64,000 bases of DNA from positions 124,001 to 188,000 of the forward strand of contig NZ_BOON01000018.1 in assembly GCF_016863255.1 (NCBI RefSeq), given 5' to 3'. Positions 10,501 through 18,789 of this stretch are shown piece after piece; position 1 is the first letter of the stretch; each line of letters opens with the position of its first letter. The position numbers and the translations under genes were made by a program. The notes below the pieces were generated by a model. That model made no database searches, was not told the origin of the DNA, and worked only from the letters and a program-made list of their open reading frames with translations. The stretch is from Planosporangium mesophilum. GTDB lineage: Bacteria > Actinomycetota > Actinomycetes > Mycobacteriales > Micromonosporaceae.

Positions 10501-11052
10501 CACGGTCGTACCGGCCGCCGCCATCGCCCGCTTGGCGCCGATGATCGCCGCCTTGGCCTGCAGCAGGTCCTGGGAGGTCTCCACCAGGATCGCGTCGACG
10601 CCACCGGCGATCAGGCCGGCCGCGTTCTCCTGGTACGCGTCGCGCAGCCGCGCGTACGGCGCGTGCCCCAGCGTCGGCAGCTTGGTACCCGGACCGACCG
10701 AGCCGAGCACGAACCGTGGCCGCGCCGGCGTCGACCACGCGTCGGCCGCCTCCCGGGCCAGTCGCGCCCCGGCCTCGGAGTACTCCCAGATGCGATCTTC
10801 GATCCCGTACTCGCCCAGATTGGCCAGATTCGCACCGAAAGTGTTTGTTTCGACGCAGTCCGCCCCGGCGGCGAGGTAGGCCTCGTGCACGCTGCGGACG
10901 ACATCCGGACGGGTTACATTGAGGACCTCGTTACAGCCCTCATGCCCGTCGAAGTCGTCGAGCGAGAGGTCCGCCGCCTGGAGCATGGTGCCCATCGCTC
11001 CGTCGGCCACCAGTACCCGTTCCGACAACGCGCTGAGCAGTGAGATCGACAC
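7540..11052 (-). CDS. metH: Cobalamin-dependent methionine synthase
   Basis: A 1,170-residue enzyme that transfers the methyl group of 5-methyltetrahydrofolate to homocysteine via methylcobalamin. The four modules are visible in order. The homocysteine-binding barrel has zinc cysteines in GLNCATG (C223) and GGCCGTTP (C289, C290). The pterin-binding domain starts at about VGERTNANGSKAF (338-350). Next come the cobalamin cap and binding domain with KGDVHDIGKN (His733 is the cobalt ligand), and then the SAM-dependent reactivation domain with YAFGYPACPDLEDR and HHPEANYF near the end. It starts at GTG 11052. A 147-base divergent spacer separates it from the PAC2 gene; I see no cobalamin riboswitch in it. 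The 3' end is duplicated at 2684-2721. Confidence 0.97.
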   Translation of the reverse strand: MSISLLSALSERVLVADGAMGTMLQAADLSLDDFDGHEGCNEVLNVTRPDVVRSVHEAYLAAGADCVETNTFGANLANLGEYGIEDRIWEYSEAGARLAREAADAWSTPARPRFVLGSVGPGTKLPTLGHAPYARLRDAYQENAAGLIAGGVDAILVETSQDLLQAKAAIIGAKRAMAAAGTTVPVICHVTVETTGTMLLGSEIGAALTALEPLGIDLIGLNCATGPAEMSEHLRYLSRTARVPLSVMPNAGLPELTSDGAVYPLAPQELAEALDRFVTEYGVSLVGGCCGTTPAHVEAVVARLGGRRPAAREPQPEAGVASLYHHVPFAQDASVLMVGERTNANGSKAFREAMLAADWQSCVEIARGQARDGSHLLDLCVDYVGRDGAVDMREVAGRFATASTLPIMLDSTEPAVIEAGLEMLGGRCVINSVNFEDGDGPESRYARVMPIVREHGAAVVALTIDEEGQARTAEWKVRVASRLIDDLTGRWGLNLPDIFVDCLTFPIATGQEETRRDGIETLDAIREITRRYPGVNFTLGISNVSFGLNPAARQVLNSVFLHECVRAGLTSAIVHASKILPIARIPEEHREVALDLVYDRRREGYDPVQKFIELFEGVDVTSARASRAQELAGLPLDERLKRRIIDGERNGLEADLDAALEDRPALSIINDILLEGMKVVGELFGSGQMQLPFVLQSAEVMKAAVAYLEPHMEKADDGGKGRIVLATVKGDVHDIGKNLVDIILSNNGYEVVNLGIKQPISAILEAAETHRADAIGMSGLLVKSTVIMKENLEEMNTRGVAERWPVLLGGAALTRAYVEDDLRALYTGDVHYARDAFEGLSLMDRVMTAKRGGTAVVDADREAALAARRARREKTALVREDLPSLSDSSVRSDVGADAPVPAAPFLGTRVVRGIPLADYAALLDERATFMGQWGLRGARGGTGPSYEELVETEGRPRLRYWLDRLAADKVLEAAVVYGYFPGYSEGNDLVVLDENAQREVARFTFPRQRRDRRLCLADFFRGRDSGQLDVVGFQLVTVGEPISEYTSKLFAEHSYRDYLEVHGLSVQLTEALAEYWHRRMREELVLPDGRRVADDDPADLDGLLRTDYRGCRYAFGYPACPDLEDRAKIVELLRPDRIGVSLSEEFQLVPEQATDAIIVHHPEANYFNAK

Positions 11053-11199
11053 GACCTAGAGGCTAGCCGGAAAAGAGGGACAACTCCCACTCGACTCCCG
11101 TAATGCGGTCCCCCTAACACCCCGTGCCGGGCCCCTTCCGACACGGCCGGCGGCGCGGCCAAGGCGCCGTTTGCCACACGGACACGTACGCTTGGCTGC

Positions 11200-12075
11200 G
11201 TGACCGAGTTCGACGGACTCCCAGTTCTGCGTTCCCCTGTCGCCATCGCCGCGTTCGAGGGATGGAACGACGCTGCCGACGCATCCACCGCCGCGGTGGA
11301 GCATCTCGAGCAGATGTGGGACGCCCGCCCGGTGACGGAGATGGATCCCGAGGAGTTTTACGACTTCCAGGTCAACCGGCCGATCGTGTCGATGGCCGAG
11401 GGTGAAACCCGCCGCATCGAGTGGCCGACCACGCGCTTCTCCGTAGCCACCCCACCGGGCGCCGACCGCGACGTCGTGCTGATCCGGGGCATCGAGCCCA
11501 GCATGCGCTGGCGGACGTTCAGCGATTCACTGCTGGAGATTTGTCACAGCCTCGAGGTGACCCAGGTCGTGCTGCTCGGCGCCCTGCTGGCCGACGTGCC
11601 CTACACCCGCCCGCTGCCGGTCACCGGCAGCGCGTCCGACCGGGCCACGATCGAGAAGTACAACCTGACCCCCAACCGGTACGAGGGGCCCACCGGCATC
11701 GTCGGCATCCTCCAGGACGCCTGCACCCGGGCCGACATTCAGGCGATCTCGTTCTGGGTGCACGTTCCGCATTACGCCAACAACCCTCCGTGCCCGAAGG
11801 CGACGCTGTCGCTGCTGCACCGTGTCGAGGACGTGCTGGACCTGCCGGTGCCGGTGGCCGACCTGGGCGAGGAGGCGGCCGAGTGGGAGGAGCGGCTGCG
11901 GGCCGCCGCCGAGCAGGACGCCGAACTGGCCGAGTACGTGCGTGAACTGGAGGAGCGCTCCGGCGACGCCGGGCTCCAGCCGCTGAGCGGCGACGAGATC
12001 GCCCAGGAGTTCGAGAAGTACCTGCGCCGTCGCGGCGGCCAGGCCGGCCCGTCGGCCACCGGCCCCGCCTGGTAA
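11200..12075 (+). CDS. PAC2 family protein (proteasome-assembly-chaperone-like)
   Basis: A 291-residue protein with the PAC2 domain: it opens with FEGWNDAADASTAAVEHL, followed by RDVVLIRGIEPSMRWRTF and YTRPLPVTGSASD, then a helical acidic C-terminus. In actinomycetes these genes are widespread and often neighbour metH or proteasome-related genes; the precise role is unknown. It starts at GTG 11200 (VTEFDGLPVLRSP), divergent to metH, and ends before a strong hairpin terminator shared with the convergent aminotransferase gene. Confidence 0.9.
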   Translation: MTEFDGLPVLRSPVAIAAFEGWNDAADASTAAVEHLEQMWDARPVTEMDPEEFYDFQVNRPIVSMAEGETRRIEWPTTRFSVATPPGADRDVVLIRGIEPSMRWRTFSDSLLEICHSLEVTQVVLLGALLADVPYTRPLPVTGSASDRATIEKYNLTPNRYEGPTGIVGILQDACTRADIQAISFWVHVPHYANNPPCPKATLSLLHRVEDVLDLPVPVADLGEEAAEWEERLRAAAEQDAELAEYVRELEERSGDAGLQPLSGDEIAQEFEKYLRRRGGQAGPSATGPAW

Positions 12076-12101
12076 CAGGCCACCGCCCGGCTTGCCTTGT
12101 C

Positions 12102-12140
12102 ACAAGGGGCCGCCGCCCGGCCCGGGCGGCGGCCCCTTGT
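12102..12140. terminator. Bidirectional hairpin terminator
   Basis: Two perfect 18-base arms (12102-12119 and 12123-12140, ACAAGGGGCCGCCGCCCG and its complement) close a three-base loop between the convergent PAC2 and aminotransferase genes. Confidence 0.85.
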
Positions 12141-12157
12141 CCATGGCGGCAGCCCCG

Positions 12158-13369
12158 CTACGGGCGGTACGTGCTCAGGAAGCGGGCGATTCGTCCGATG
12201 GCGTCCTCGAGGTCGACCACCCGGGGCAGCGTCACGATCCGGAAGTGGTCGGTGCTGGCCCAGTTGAAGCCGGTCCCCTGCACCACGAGTACCCGCTCGC
12301 TCACGAGCAGGTCCATAACGAACTTCTCGTCGTCGGCGATCGGGTACACCTTCGGGTCCAGCCGCGGGAACGCGTACAGCGCGCCGGTCGGCTTCACGCA
12401 GCTCACGCCGGGGATCTCGTTGAGCAGCTTCCACGCCACGTCGCGCTGTTCGACCAGCCGCCCGCCGGGCAGCACCAGGTCGTTGATGCTCTGGTAGCCC
12501 CCGAGCGCCGTCTGCACGGCGTACTGGCTGGGCATGTTCGGGCACAGCCGCATGTTGGCGAGCACGTCCAGGCCCTCGATGTAACTCTCGGCATGCTGCT
12601 TGGCGCCGGAGATGACCATCCAGCCGGTACGGAAACCGGCCACCCGGTACGCCTTGGACAGCCCGTTGAACGTCACGCAGACCAGGTCCGGCGCCAGCTT
12701 CGCCGTCGAGGTGTGTACCGCGTCGTCGTACAGGATCTTGTCGTAGATCTCGTCCGAGAAGATGACCAGGTTGTGCCGGCGGGCGATCTCGACCAGGCTC
12801 TCGAGCACCTCGGTCGAGTACACCGCGCCGGTCGGGTTGTTCGGGTTGATGATGATCATGGCTCGGGTACGGTCAGTGATCTTGGCCTCGACGTCGGCCG
12901 GGTCCGGCAACCAGCCCGCCTGCTCGTCGCAGACGTAGTGCACCGGCCGCCCGCCGGACAGGCTGACCGCCGCGGTCCACAGTGGGTAGTCCGGCGCCGG
13001 GATCAGGACCTCGTCCCCGTTGTCGAGCAGGCCCTGCATCGCCATCACGATCAGCTCGGACACCCCGTTGCCGAGGTACACGTCCTCGATGTCGACGCCG
13101 CCGACACCCTTCTGCTGGTAGTACTGCACCACCGCGCGCCGGGCCGACAGCAGCCCCTTGGAGTCGCCGTAGCCGTGCGCGTTGGGCAGGTTGAGGATGA
13201 CGTCCTGCAGGACCTCCTCCGGCGCCTCGAAGCCGAACGGCGCGGGGTTGCCGATGTTGAGCTTGAGGATCCGCTGACCCTCGGCCTCCATCCGCTTTGC
13301 CTGCCGCAGGACCGGACCCCGGATCTCGTAACAGACGTTTGCGAGCTTGGCCGACTGAGTCACCTGCAT
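12158..13369 (-). CDS. PLP-dependent class I/II aminotransferase (AlaA/AlaT-like)
   Basis: A 403-residue fold-type I aminotransferase. LNIGNPAPFGFEAPEE and GYGDSKG mark the substrate-binding N-terminus. INPNNPTGAVYS, FSDEIYD and TFNGLSKAYRVAGFRTGW give the cofactor site, with the Schiff-base lysine at K239. Overall it resembles the glutamate-pyruvate aminotransferase group (E. coli AlaA; annotated AspC in mycobacteria), so a role in alanine or broad amino-acid metabolism is likely. It starts at ATG 13369. It is monocistronic and convergent with the PAC2 gene. Confidence 0.92.
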   Translation of the reverse strand: MQVTQSAKLANVCYEIRGPVLRQAKRMEAEGQRILKLNIGNPAPFGFEAPEEVLQDVILNLPNAHGYGDSKGLLSARRAVVQYYQQKGVGGVDIEDVYLGNGVSELIVMAMQGLLDNGDEVLIPAPDYPLWTAAVSLSGGRPVHYVCDEQAGWLPDPADVEAKITDRTRAMIIINPNNPTGAVYSTEVLESLVEIARRHNLVIFSDEIYDKILYDDAVHTSTAKLAPDLVCVTFNGLSKAYRVAGFRTGWMVISGAKQHAESYIEGLDVLANMRLCPNMPSQYAVQTALGGYQSINDLVLPGGRLVEQRDVAWKLLNEIPGVSCVKPTGALYAFPRLDPKVYPIADDEKFVMDLLVSERVLVVQGTGFNWASTDHFRIVTLPRVVDLEDAIGRIARFLSTYRP

Positions 13370-13514
13370 GCCGACACCTTAGAGAGTCACCGTCGCGCTA
13401 CGCGCGGGTATCTCGCCTCGTGAGCGGTTGTGTGGGCGGTATTACGCCATGTAGGGGCGGCTCTGGTAGGTGACCTGGTGGGGTTTATGGAGCGCGCCAC
13501 TCCCCGTAAGCCGT

Positions 13515-13528
13515 CCTAGGATGCTAGG
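13515..13528. promoter_or_regulatory. CCTAG-N4-CTAGG palindrome at the GntR gene start
   Basis: Perfect five-base arms spaced by four bases end two bases before the GTG of the regulator at 13531. Its position suits an autoregulatory operator over a leaderless or short-leader transcript; this is inference. Confidence 0.3.
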
Positions 13529-13530
13529 TT

Positions 13531-14331
13531 GTGCGAATGAGCATCAATCCCGGTGCCGCGGAGTTCCCGCACCGCCAGATCGCCGCTCAGCTACGCGCCC
13601 GCATCCATCGCGGCGAGTGGGCGCCCGGCGAACGGCTGCCCTCGATCCCCGCGATCGCGGAGATGTACGGCGTCGCCAAGCAGACCGTGCAGCGCACGAT
13701 CGACCAGCTGCGGGTCGAGGGGCTGCTGATCACCAAGCCCGGCTCCGGCACCTACGTGCGCGGTACCAAGCGCCGGCTCAACCGGCTGTCCCGGGGCCGC
13801 TACGGCGGCCAGCGCGGGTACCACGCGGACCTCGCGGCCCGGTACCGCCAGCATCTGATCTCCGTCGGACCCGCGGCCCCACCCGCCGAGGTCGCCGAGG
13901 CGTTCGGCCTCTCCCCCGGCGGCGAGCTGCTCGCCCGCCGGCACCTGGTCCGTACCGGCGACGCCCCGGTCGAGGTCGGCGTGTCCTGGCTGCGCCCCGC
14001 CGACGCCGCGGGCAACGCCCTGGAGCGCCACGAGACGTTCGGCCGGCCGCTGTACCAGGAGGTCGAGGAGATCACCGGCCGCCGGTACACCACGGCGACC
14101 GACCATCTCAGCGCCCGGCTGCCGACCCGGGAGGAGGCGGAGCTGCTCCAGATCCGGCCCGACACGCCGGTACTCGTCCTGCTGCACGTGGCCTACGACA
14201 GCGATCACCGCCCGATCGAGGTCGCGCAGGCGACCTGGCCGGGGCCGATGACGACGCTGACCGAGGAGTACCGGGTACCGGGCGAGCGCCCCGGCCTGCC
14301 CGACGACGAGCCGGGCCTGGCGCTGGCCTGA
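13531..14331 (+). CDS. GntR-family transcriptional regulator (HutC/UTRA type)
   Basis: A 266-residue protein. The N-terminal winged helix-turn-helix (residues about 10-75: IAAQLRARIHRGEWAPGERL, AEMYGVAKQTVQRTIDQL, GSGTYV) is followed by a UTRA ligand-binding domain of the HutC subfamily (LARRHLVR, YTTATDHLSARLPTREEAELL, TPVLVLLHVAYDSDHRPIE). It should bind a small effector and control nearby or sugar/amino-acid genes; the target is unknown. GTG 13531 gives the longest form, with ATG 13537 as an alternative; neither has a good ribosome binding site, so leaderless translation is possible. Confidence 0.9.
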   Translation: MRMSINPGAAEFPHRQIAAQLRARIHRGEWAPGERLPSIPAIAEMYGVAKQTVQRTIDQLRVEGLLITKPGSGTYVRGTKRRLNRLSRGRYGGQRGYHADLAARYRQHLISVGPAAPPAEVAEAFGLSPGGELLARRHLVRTGDAPVEVGVSWLRPADAAGNALERHETFGRPLYQEVEEITGRRYTTATDHLSARLPTREEAELLQIRPDTPVLVLLHVAYDSDHRPIEVAQATWPGPMTTLTEEYRVPGERPGLPDDEPGLALA

Positions 14332-14345
14332 GCACGATCGTCACA

Positions 14346-14400
14346 ACGTCGGCGACGTCGTGGCCGTAGGACGGTGCCGGGGCCGCGACGTCGTCGACGT
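14346..14400. terminator. Hairpin terminator between GntR gene and mshC
   Basis: Twenty-base arms (14346-14365 and 14381-14400) pair at 18 positions around a 15-base loop, in the spacer of two convergent genes. Confidence 0.65.
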
Positions 14401-14408
14401 CGTGCGGA

Positions 14409-15656
14409 TCAGAGCGCGACGCCGAGGAGGGCGTCAACGGCCGTGCGCACCAGCGCCGGCGCGCCCGGGTCGGTGCGCTCACCAGCCAGCACCGCGTCGG
14501 CCCAGGCGTCCACGACGGCGAGCGCGCCCGGCGCGTCCAGGTCGTCGGCGAGCCGCTCGCGTACCCCGGCCAGGACGGCCGCACCGGACGGTCCGCCGTC
14601 CGCCGCGACCGCCTCACGCCAGCGGGACAGCCGCTGCTCGGCGGCCTTGAGCACGTCGTCGGTCCACTGCCGGTCGGCGCGGTAGTGGTCGACGAGCAGG
14701 CCGATGCGTACCGCCATCGGGTCGACGTGGTCGCCCCGCAGCCGGGAGACGAAGACGAGGTTGCCGCGGCTCTTGGACATCTTCTCGCCGTCCAGGCCGA
14801 TCATCCCGGCGTGGACGTAGTGCCGCGCGAACGGGGCCGCGCCGGTGAGCACCTCGGCGTGCGCCGCCGAGCACTCGTGGTGCGGGAAGAGCAGGTCGTT
14901 GCCGCCGCCCTGGACGTCGAGGGTGTCGCCGAGGATGTCCAGGGCGATGACCGCGCACTCGATGTGCCAGCCGGGGCGGCCGGGGCCCAGCTCGCCACCG
15001 GGCCAGGACGGCTCGCCGTCCCGGCTGCCCCGCCACAGCAGCGGGTCGAGCGGGTCGCGCTTGCCCGGACGCTCCGGGTCGCCCCCCCGCTCGGCGGCCA
15101 GGCGCACCATCTCCGGCCGGGACAGGTTCGACTCGTACCCGAACCGGGGCGCGGCGCTGATGTCGAAGTACACGTCGCCGGTGCCGTCGTCGAGCCGGTA
15201 CGCGGCCCCCCGGTCGAGCAGCTCGACGACCTTGGTCGCGATCAGCGGGATCGACTCGACCGCCCCCACGTACCGCTCCGGCGGCAGGATGCGCAGCGCC
15301 TCCATGTCCTCACGGAACAGGGCGGTCTCCCGCATCGCCAGGACCACCCAGTCCTCCCGGTCGCGGGCGGCGCGCTCCAGCAGCGGGTCGTCGATGTCGG
15401 TGACGTTCTGCACGTACCGCACGGGCAGGCCGCCGTCCCGCCAGACCCGGTTGGCCAGGTCGAACGTGATCATGGTGGCGGCGTGGCCGAGGTGGGTGGC
15501 GTCGTACGGCGTGATGCCGCACACGTACATCGTGGCCGGCCGACCCTCGTCCGCGGTCACCGTCGGCGCGACCTCGCGCCGGGCCGAGTCGAACAGGGCA
15601 AGCGTGTCGCCGGTGCCGGGCAGCGGCGGGACGTCGGGTGCCGACCAAGACTCCAT
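14409..15656 (-). CDS. mshC: L-cysteine:1D-myo-inositol 2-amino-2-deoxy-glucopyranoside ligase
   Basis: A 415-residue class I aminoacyl-tRNA-synthetase-like enzyme that joins cysteine to GlcN-inositol in mycothiol synthesis. [14 protein letters not shown] gives the zinc cysteine (C46) and the HIGH motif (HLGH). [11 protein letters not shown], the cysteine-specific histidine region [14 protein letters not shown] and the KMSKS loop ([10 protein letters not shown]) follow. The short C-terminus, without the anticodon-binding domain of CysRS, separates MshC from cysteinyl-tRNA synthetase. ATG 15656 is chosen; a TTG nine bases upstream is possible. It heads the run of minus-strand genes that reaches back to 19842. 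Confidence 0.95.
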   Translation of the reverse strand: MESWSAPDVPPLPGTGDTLALFDSARREVAPTVTADEGRPATMYVCGITPYDATHLGHAATMITFDLANRVWRDGGLPVRYVQNVTDIDDPLLERAARDREDWVVLAMRETALFREDMEALRILPPERYVGAVESIPLIATKVVELLDRGAAYRLDDGTGDVYFDISAAPRFGYESNLSRPEMVRLAAERGGDPERPGKRDPLDPLLWRGSRDGEPSWPGGELGPGRPGWHIECAVIALDILGDTLDVQGGGNDLLFPHHECSAAHAEVLTGAAPFARHYVHAGMIGLDGEKMSKSRGNLVFVSRLRGDHVDPMAVRIGLLVDHYRADRQWTDDVLKAAEQRLSRWREAVAADGGPSGAAVLAGVRERLADDLDAPGALAVVDAWADAVLAGERTDPGAPALVRTAVDALLGVAL

Positions 15657-15722
15657 GGCGCTCAAGGGTAGTGCCGTCCGGTTGCCGCCACGATCACGAG
15701 GCCGGACGTTTCGATCACATTG

Positions 15723-16580
15723 TCAGATGGGCGGCCAGGGAATAGCCGGCCAGTCCTCGTTCGGCTGCGGAAAGCAACGGGTGGCGAGCAGTCGGTCCAC
15801 CCGCATCGCGAGCGTGCCGACCTCCATCTCGGTCAGGTGCTCGCCCAGGCTGGCGCCGAGCCGGCCGTCGAGCTCCACCCGCAACTTCTCCAGCAGTTCG
15901 ACGGTGTCGGGCGCCAGTGGCTCACCGACCCACCCCCACAGCACCGTGCGCAGCTTGTCCTCGGTGTGGAAGGTCACGCCGTGGTCGACGCCGTACACCC
16001 GGCCGTCGACGGTCACGATCACGTGGCCGCCCTTGCGATCGGCGTTGTTGACCACCGCGTCGAAGATCGCCATGCGGGCCAGCCGCGGGTCGTCGGCGTG
16101 CGCCAGCGCGTACGGGCGGCCCCGCTCGTCCCGGGCGGCGGCCACCCGGCGCCAGCCGGCCGGCACGTCGCGGTTGGGTACGAACCCGAGCAGCGGCTCG
16201 TCCTGGCGCTCCTCGTCGATCCAGAGTTGGCACATGCCCGGCCCGAGCGGGCCGTCGCGCAGCACCGTCGGCGGTACGACGTCGAAGCCGGCCTGCGTCG
16301 ACAGCCGGTACGCCGCGACCTCCCGGTCGGCGAGGGTGCCGTCGGGGAAGTCCCACAGCGGCCGCTCGCCGTGTACCGGCTTGTACACGCAGCGGGCGGT
16401 CACGCCGTCGGCGGTGATGACCGCCCGGAGGGTGGCGTTCGACGCGTCGACCAGACGGCCCTCGAGCTCCAGGTCACCCTGTCGAAGCAGGGTGAGCGCG
16501 TCGGCGTCGGAGAGCGGGGCAGGGACGGCCGGGGTCTGGCCGGCCGACGGGTCGGCCGGGCCGGTGGGTTCTGCCGTCAC
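15723..16580 (-). CDS. SCO1664-family protein (PI3/4-kinase-like fold)
   Basis: A 285-residue protein with ASNATLRAVITADG, CVYKPVHGERPLWDFPDG, AIFDAVVNNADRKGGHVIV and VDHGVTFHTEDKLRTVLWG. These are the conserved blocks of the actinobacterial SCO1664 family, distantly similar to phosphatidylinositol kinases (nucleotide-binding lysine in YKP, HxxN-type catalytic region in NNADRKGGH). The substrate is unknown. The frame is open upstream to 16658, but GTG 16580, five bases past the DUF3090 stop, is the likely start. The order DUF3090-SCO1664 is conserved and suggests a shared function. Confidence 0.88.
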   Translation of the reverse strand: MTAEPTGPADPSAGQTPAVPAPLSDADALTLLRQGDLELEGRLVDASNATLRAVITADGVTARCVYKPVHGERPLWDFPDGTLADREVAAYRLSTQAGFDVVPPTVLRDGPLGPGMCQLWIDEERQDEPLLGFVPNRDVPAGWRRVAAARDERGRPYALAHADDPRLARMAIFDAVVNNADRKGGHVIVTVDGRVYGVDHGVTFHTEDKLRTVLWGWVGEPLAPDTVELLEKLRVELDGRLGASLGEHLTEMEVGTLAMRVDRLLATRCFPQPNEDWPAIPWPPI

Positions 16581-16585
16581 GCCAA

Positions 16586-17149
16586 CTACCGCCGGTAGCC
16601 GTTGTGCCGGGGGCAGAGGTGGCCGCGGGCGTCGAGGGGCTGGCCGCACAGCGGGCACGGCGGGCGCCCGGAGGCGACCACCCTGCGGGCCCGGTCGATG
16701 AACGCGCGGGCGGCCTGCGGAGTGAGCCGGACCCGGAGCCGGTCCCGGTCGGCGGTCAGCTCCTCGTCGTCGTCGTCCTCCTCGTCCTCCTCGTCGGCCT
16801 CACCCTCGCCCACTGCGATCGCCTCGATCACGACGGTCGCGGTGTCGACGTCGAAGGCCAGACCCAGCGTGCCGACCCGGAACTCCTCGTCGAGCGGGGT
16901 CTCGAGGGGCTCGTTGTCGGTGGGCGACGGCTCTACGGACGGCAGCTCCACGCCGAAGCGCCGGTGGGCCTCTACGAGCAGCTCGTCGAGTTTCTCGGCC
17001 AGCAGGGCCACCTGCACCTTCTCCAGCGCAACGGTGACCAGCCTGCCGCCCCCGCGGGCCTGCAGGAAGAATGTCCGCTCTCCCGGCGCACCGACGGTCC
17101 CGGCCACGAACCGCTCCGGCGGTTCGAACGCGTACACCTGGTGGCTCAT
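16586..17149 (-). CDS. DUF3090 family protein
   Basis: A 187-residue protein starting MSHQVYAFEPPERFVAGTVG, with FFLQARGGGRLVTVALEKVQ typical of DUF3090. An acidic run (EGEADEEDEEDDDDEE) leads into RLTPQAARAFIDRARRVV and a C-terminal zinc-ribbon-like tail CPLCGQPLDARGHLCPRHN. Function is unknown. Members occur next to the SCO1664-like gene and a phosphoglycerate-mutase-like phosphatase, as here. ATG 17149 is the start used by homologues; upstream MRADRVLD is unlikely. Confidence 0.9.
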   Translation of the reverse strand: MSHQVYAFEPPERFVAGTVGAPGERTFFLQARGGGRLVTVALEKVQVALLAEKLDELLVEAHRRFGVELPSVEPSPTDNEPLETPLDEEFRVGTLGLAFDVDTATVVIEAIAVGEGEADEEDEEDDDDEELTADRDRLRVRLTPQAARAFIDRARRVVASGRPPCPLCGQPLDARGHLCPRHNGYRR

Positions 17150-17207
17150 ATCCAAGACCCTATCCGCCCGCACGCCGCGTGTCGCGCTGGTACGTACTCA
17201 CCTCAGG

Positions 17208-17909
17208 CTACGTCCCGGGGGTACCGGCACCGCCGCCGACAGCCGCGTCCGAGTCGCGCGTGGAGCGCCGTCGCCGCTTGCGACCCCGGGGCACCAGCGC
17301 GCTCAGCGGCGCACCGGTGTCGTTGAGACGTACCACGAACGGCCGCAGCGGAGTGTAGTTGATCACAGTCAACGAGGCGGGCTCGACCATGATGCGCTGA
17401 AAGAGGTCCAGGTGCACCCCGAGCGCGTCGGCGACGATGGCCTTGATCACATCGCCGTGACTGCAGGCCAGCCACAGCGCGTCCGGCCCGTGCTGGGCGC
17501 CGATGCGGGCGTCCCACTCGCGTACCGCCTCCACGGCCCGGGCGGACATGGCGGCCAGGCGCTCCCCGCCTGGGAAGGTGGCGGCGGAGGGGTGCTGCTG
17601 CACCACCTTCCACAGCGGGTCCTTGGAGAGCTTGGCCAACTGCTGGCCCTCCCAGTCGCCGTACCCGCACTCCACCAGGCGCGGGTCGACCTGCGGCTCG
17701 ACGTCGGGGAGCGCCAGGGCCAGGGTCTCGCGGCAGCGCGCCAGTGGGCTGGTCACCACCGCGGCGATCGGTACCCCGGCCAGGCGCTCCCCGGCGGCCT
17801 TGGCCTGCAACTGTCCGGTGTCGTCGAGCCCCACCGGCTGATGGCCCGCGAGGGAGCCGTCGGCGTTGGCGGTGGTCCGGCCGTGCCGGACGAGGATGAC
17901 GGTGGTCAC
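17208..17909 (-). CDS. Histidine phosphatase superfamily protein (MSMEG_4193 type)
   Basis: A 233-residue phosphatase of the phosphoglycerate-mutase-like clan. The phosphoacceptor histidine sits in VRHGRTTAN near residue 9, the second arginine region in SPLARCRETL, the acid in VECGYGDWEGQ and the second histidine in ACSHGDVIKAI. The C-terminus is basic (RGRKRRRRS) and low-complexity. It belongs to the subgroup found next to DUF3090; the substrate is unknown. It starts at GTG 17909 and is probably co-transcribed with its downstream neighbours. Confidence 0.9.
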   Translation of the reverse strand: MTTVILVRHGRTTANADGSLAGHQPVGLDDTGQLQAKAAGERLAGVPIAAVVTSPLARCRETLALALPDVEPQVDPRLVECGYGDWEGQQLAKLSKDPLWKVVQQHPSAATFPGGERLAAMSARAVEAVREWDARIGAQHGPDALWLACSHGDVIKAIVADALGVHLDLFQRIMVEPASLTVINYTPLRPFVVRLNDTGAPLSALVPRGRKRRRRSTRDSDAAVGGGAGTPGT

Positions 17910-17947
17910 GACCGGAGCCTACGTGCCCGTACGCCGTTCGTGGGAGC

Positions 17948-18784
17948 TCAGCTCGCGCTGATCACGCCGGCCGCCAGCAGGCCGATGACGGCGAGGCCGG
18001 CGAGCACCCGGTACCAGACGAACGACACCAGGGAGTGGTTGGCGACGAACTTCAGCAGCCAGGCGATCGACGCGTACCCGACCAGGAAACTGACGGCGAT
18101 GCCGACGCCGGTGGCGGTCCAGCCGATGGTGGCCGAGATGTGGTCGGCCTGGCTGACCGCCTCGAGCAGACCGGCCGCGGTCAGTGCCGGGATGCCGAGG
18201 AAGAACGACAGCCGGGTCGCGGTCACCCGGTCGATGCCCAGCAGCAGGCCGGCGCTGATCGTCGCCCCCGACCGGGACACGCCCGGGACCAGCGCGATGC
18301 TCTGCGCCGCCCCGATGATCACCGCGTCCTTCAACGTGACGTCGCCCTCGGCACGCTTCTGGGTGGCCCGGTACTCGGCGAAGACCATGACCAGACACCA
18401 GGCGATCAGCATGTTGGCCACCACCCACATGCTGCGCAGCGGCCCCTCGATCAGCGGCTTGGCGACCAGGCCGGCCACGCCGATCGGGATCGAGCCGACG
18501 ATCACGTTCAGCGCCATCCGCCAGTCGGCCGACTGCCGGCCCTCGGCGCTGGCGACTCCGCGGACGAAGCCCATGACGAAGCGGACGATGTCCCGCCGGA
18601 AGTAGATGATCGCGGCGGCGATCGCGCCGATCTGGATGACCGCCGTGTACGCCGTGACGCCCGGATCGTCGATCCGCAGCCCCAGCAGCTTCTCGGTGAT
18701 GGTCAGGTGGCCGGTCGAGGAGACCGGGAGGAACTCGGTGAGCCCCTCGACGATGCCGAGGAGAACCGCCTGCCAGATGTCCAC
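17948..18784 (-). CDS. uppP: Undecaprenyl-diphosphatase (bacitracin resistance)
   Basis: A 278-residue polytopic membrane enzyme that recycles the lipid carrier of cell-wall synthesis. Both BacA signature blocks are present: GIVEGLTEFLPVSSTGHL near the N-terminus and LVPGVSRSGATIS in the middle, with seven to eight hydrophobic helices. GTG 18784 lies five bases after the stop of the LLM gene, and its AAGGA ribosome binding site overlaps that stop, so the two are co-transcribed. Confidence 0.95.
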   Translation of the reverse strand: MDIWQAVLLGIVEGLTEFLPVSSTGHLTITEKLLGLRIDDPGVTAYTAVIQIGAIAAAIIYFRRDIVRFVMGFVRGVASAEGRQSADWRMALNVIVGSIPIGVAGLVAKPLIEGPLRSMWVVANMLIAWCLVMVFAEYRATQKRAEGDVTLKDAVIIGAAQSIALVPGVSRSGATISAGLLLGIDRVTATRLSFFLGIPALTAAGLLEAVSQADHISATIGWTATGVGIAVSFLVGYASIAWLLKFVANHSLVSFVWYRVLAGLAVIGLLAAGVISAS

Positions 18785-18789
18785 GGTCC

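Noticed and set aside
11053-11199. Cobalamin or SAM riboswitch upstream of metH
   Set aside because: The spacer to the PAC2 gene is only 147 bases and shows none of the conserved riboswitch boxes.
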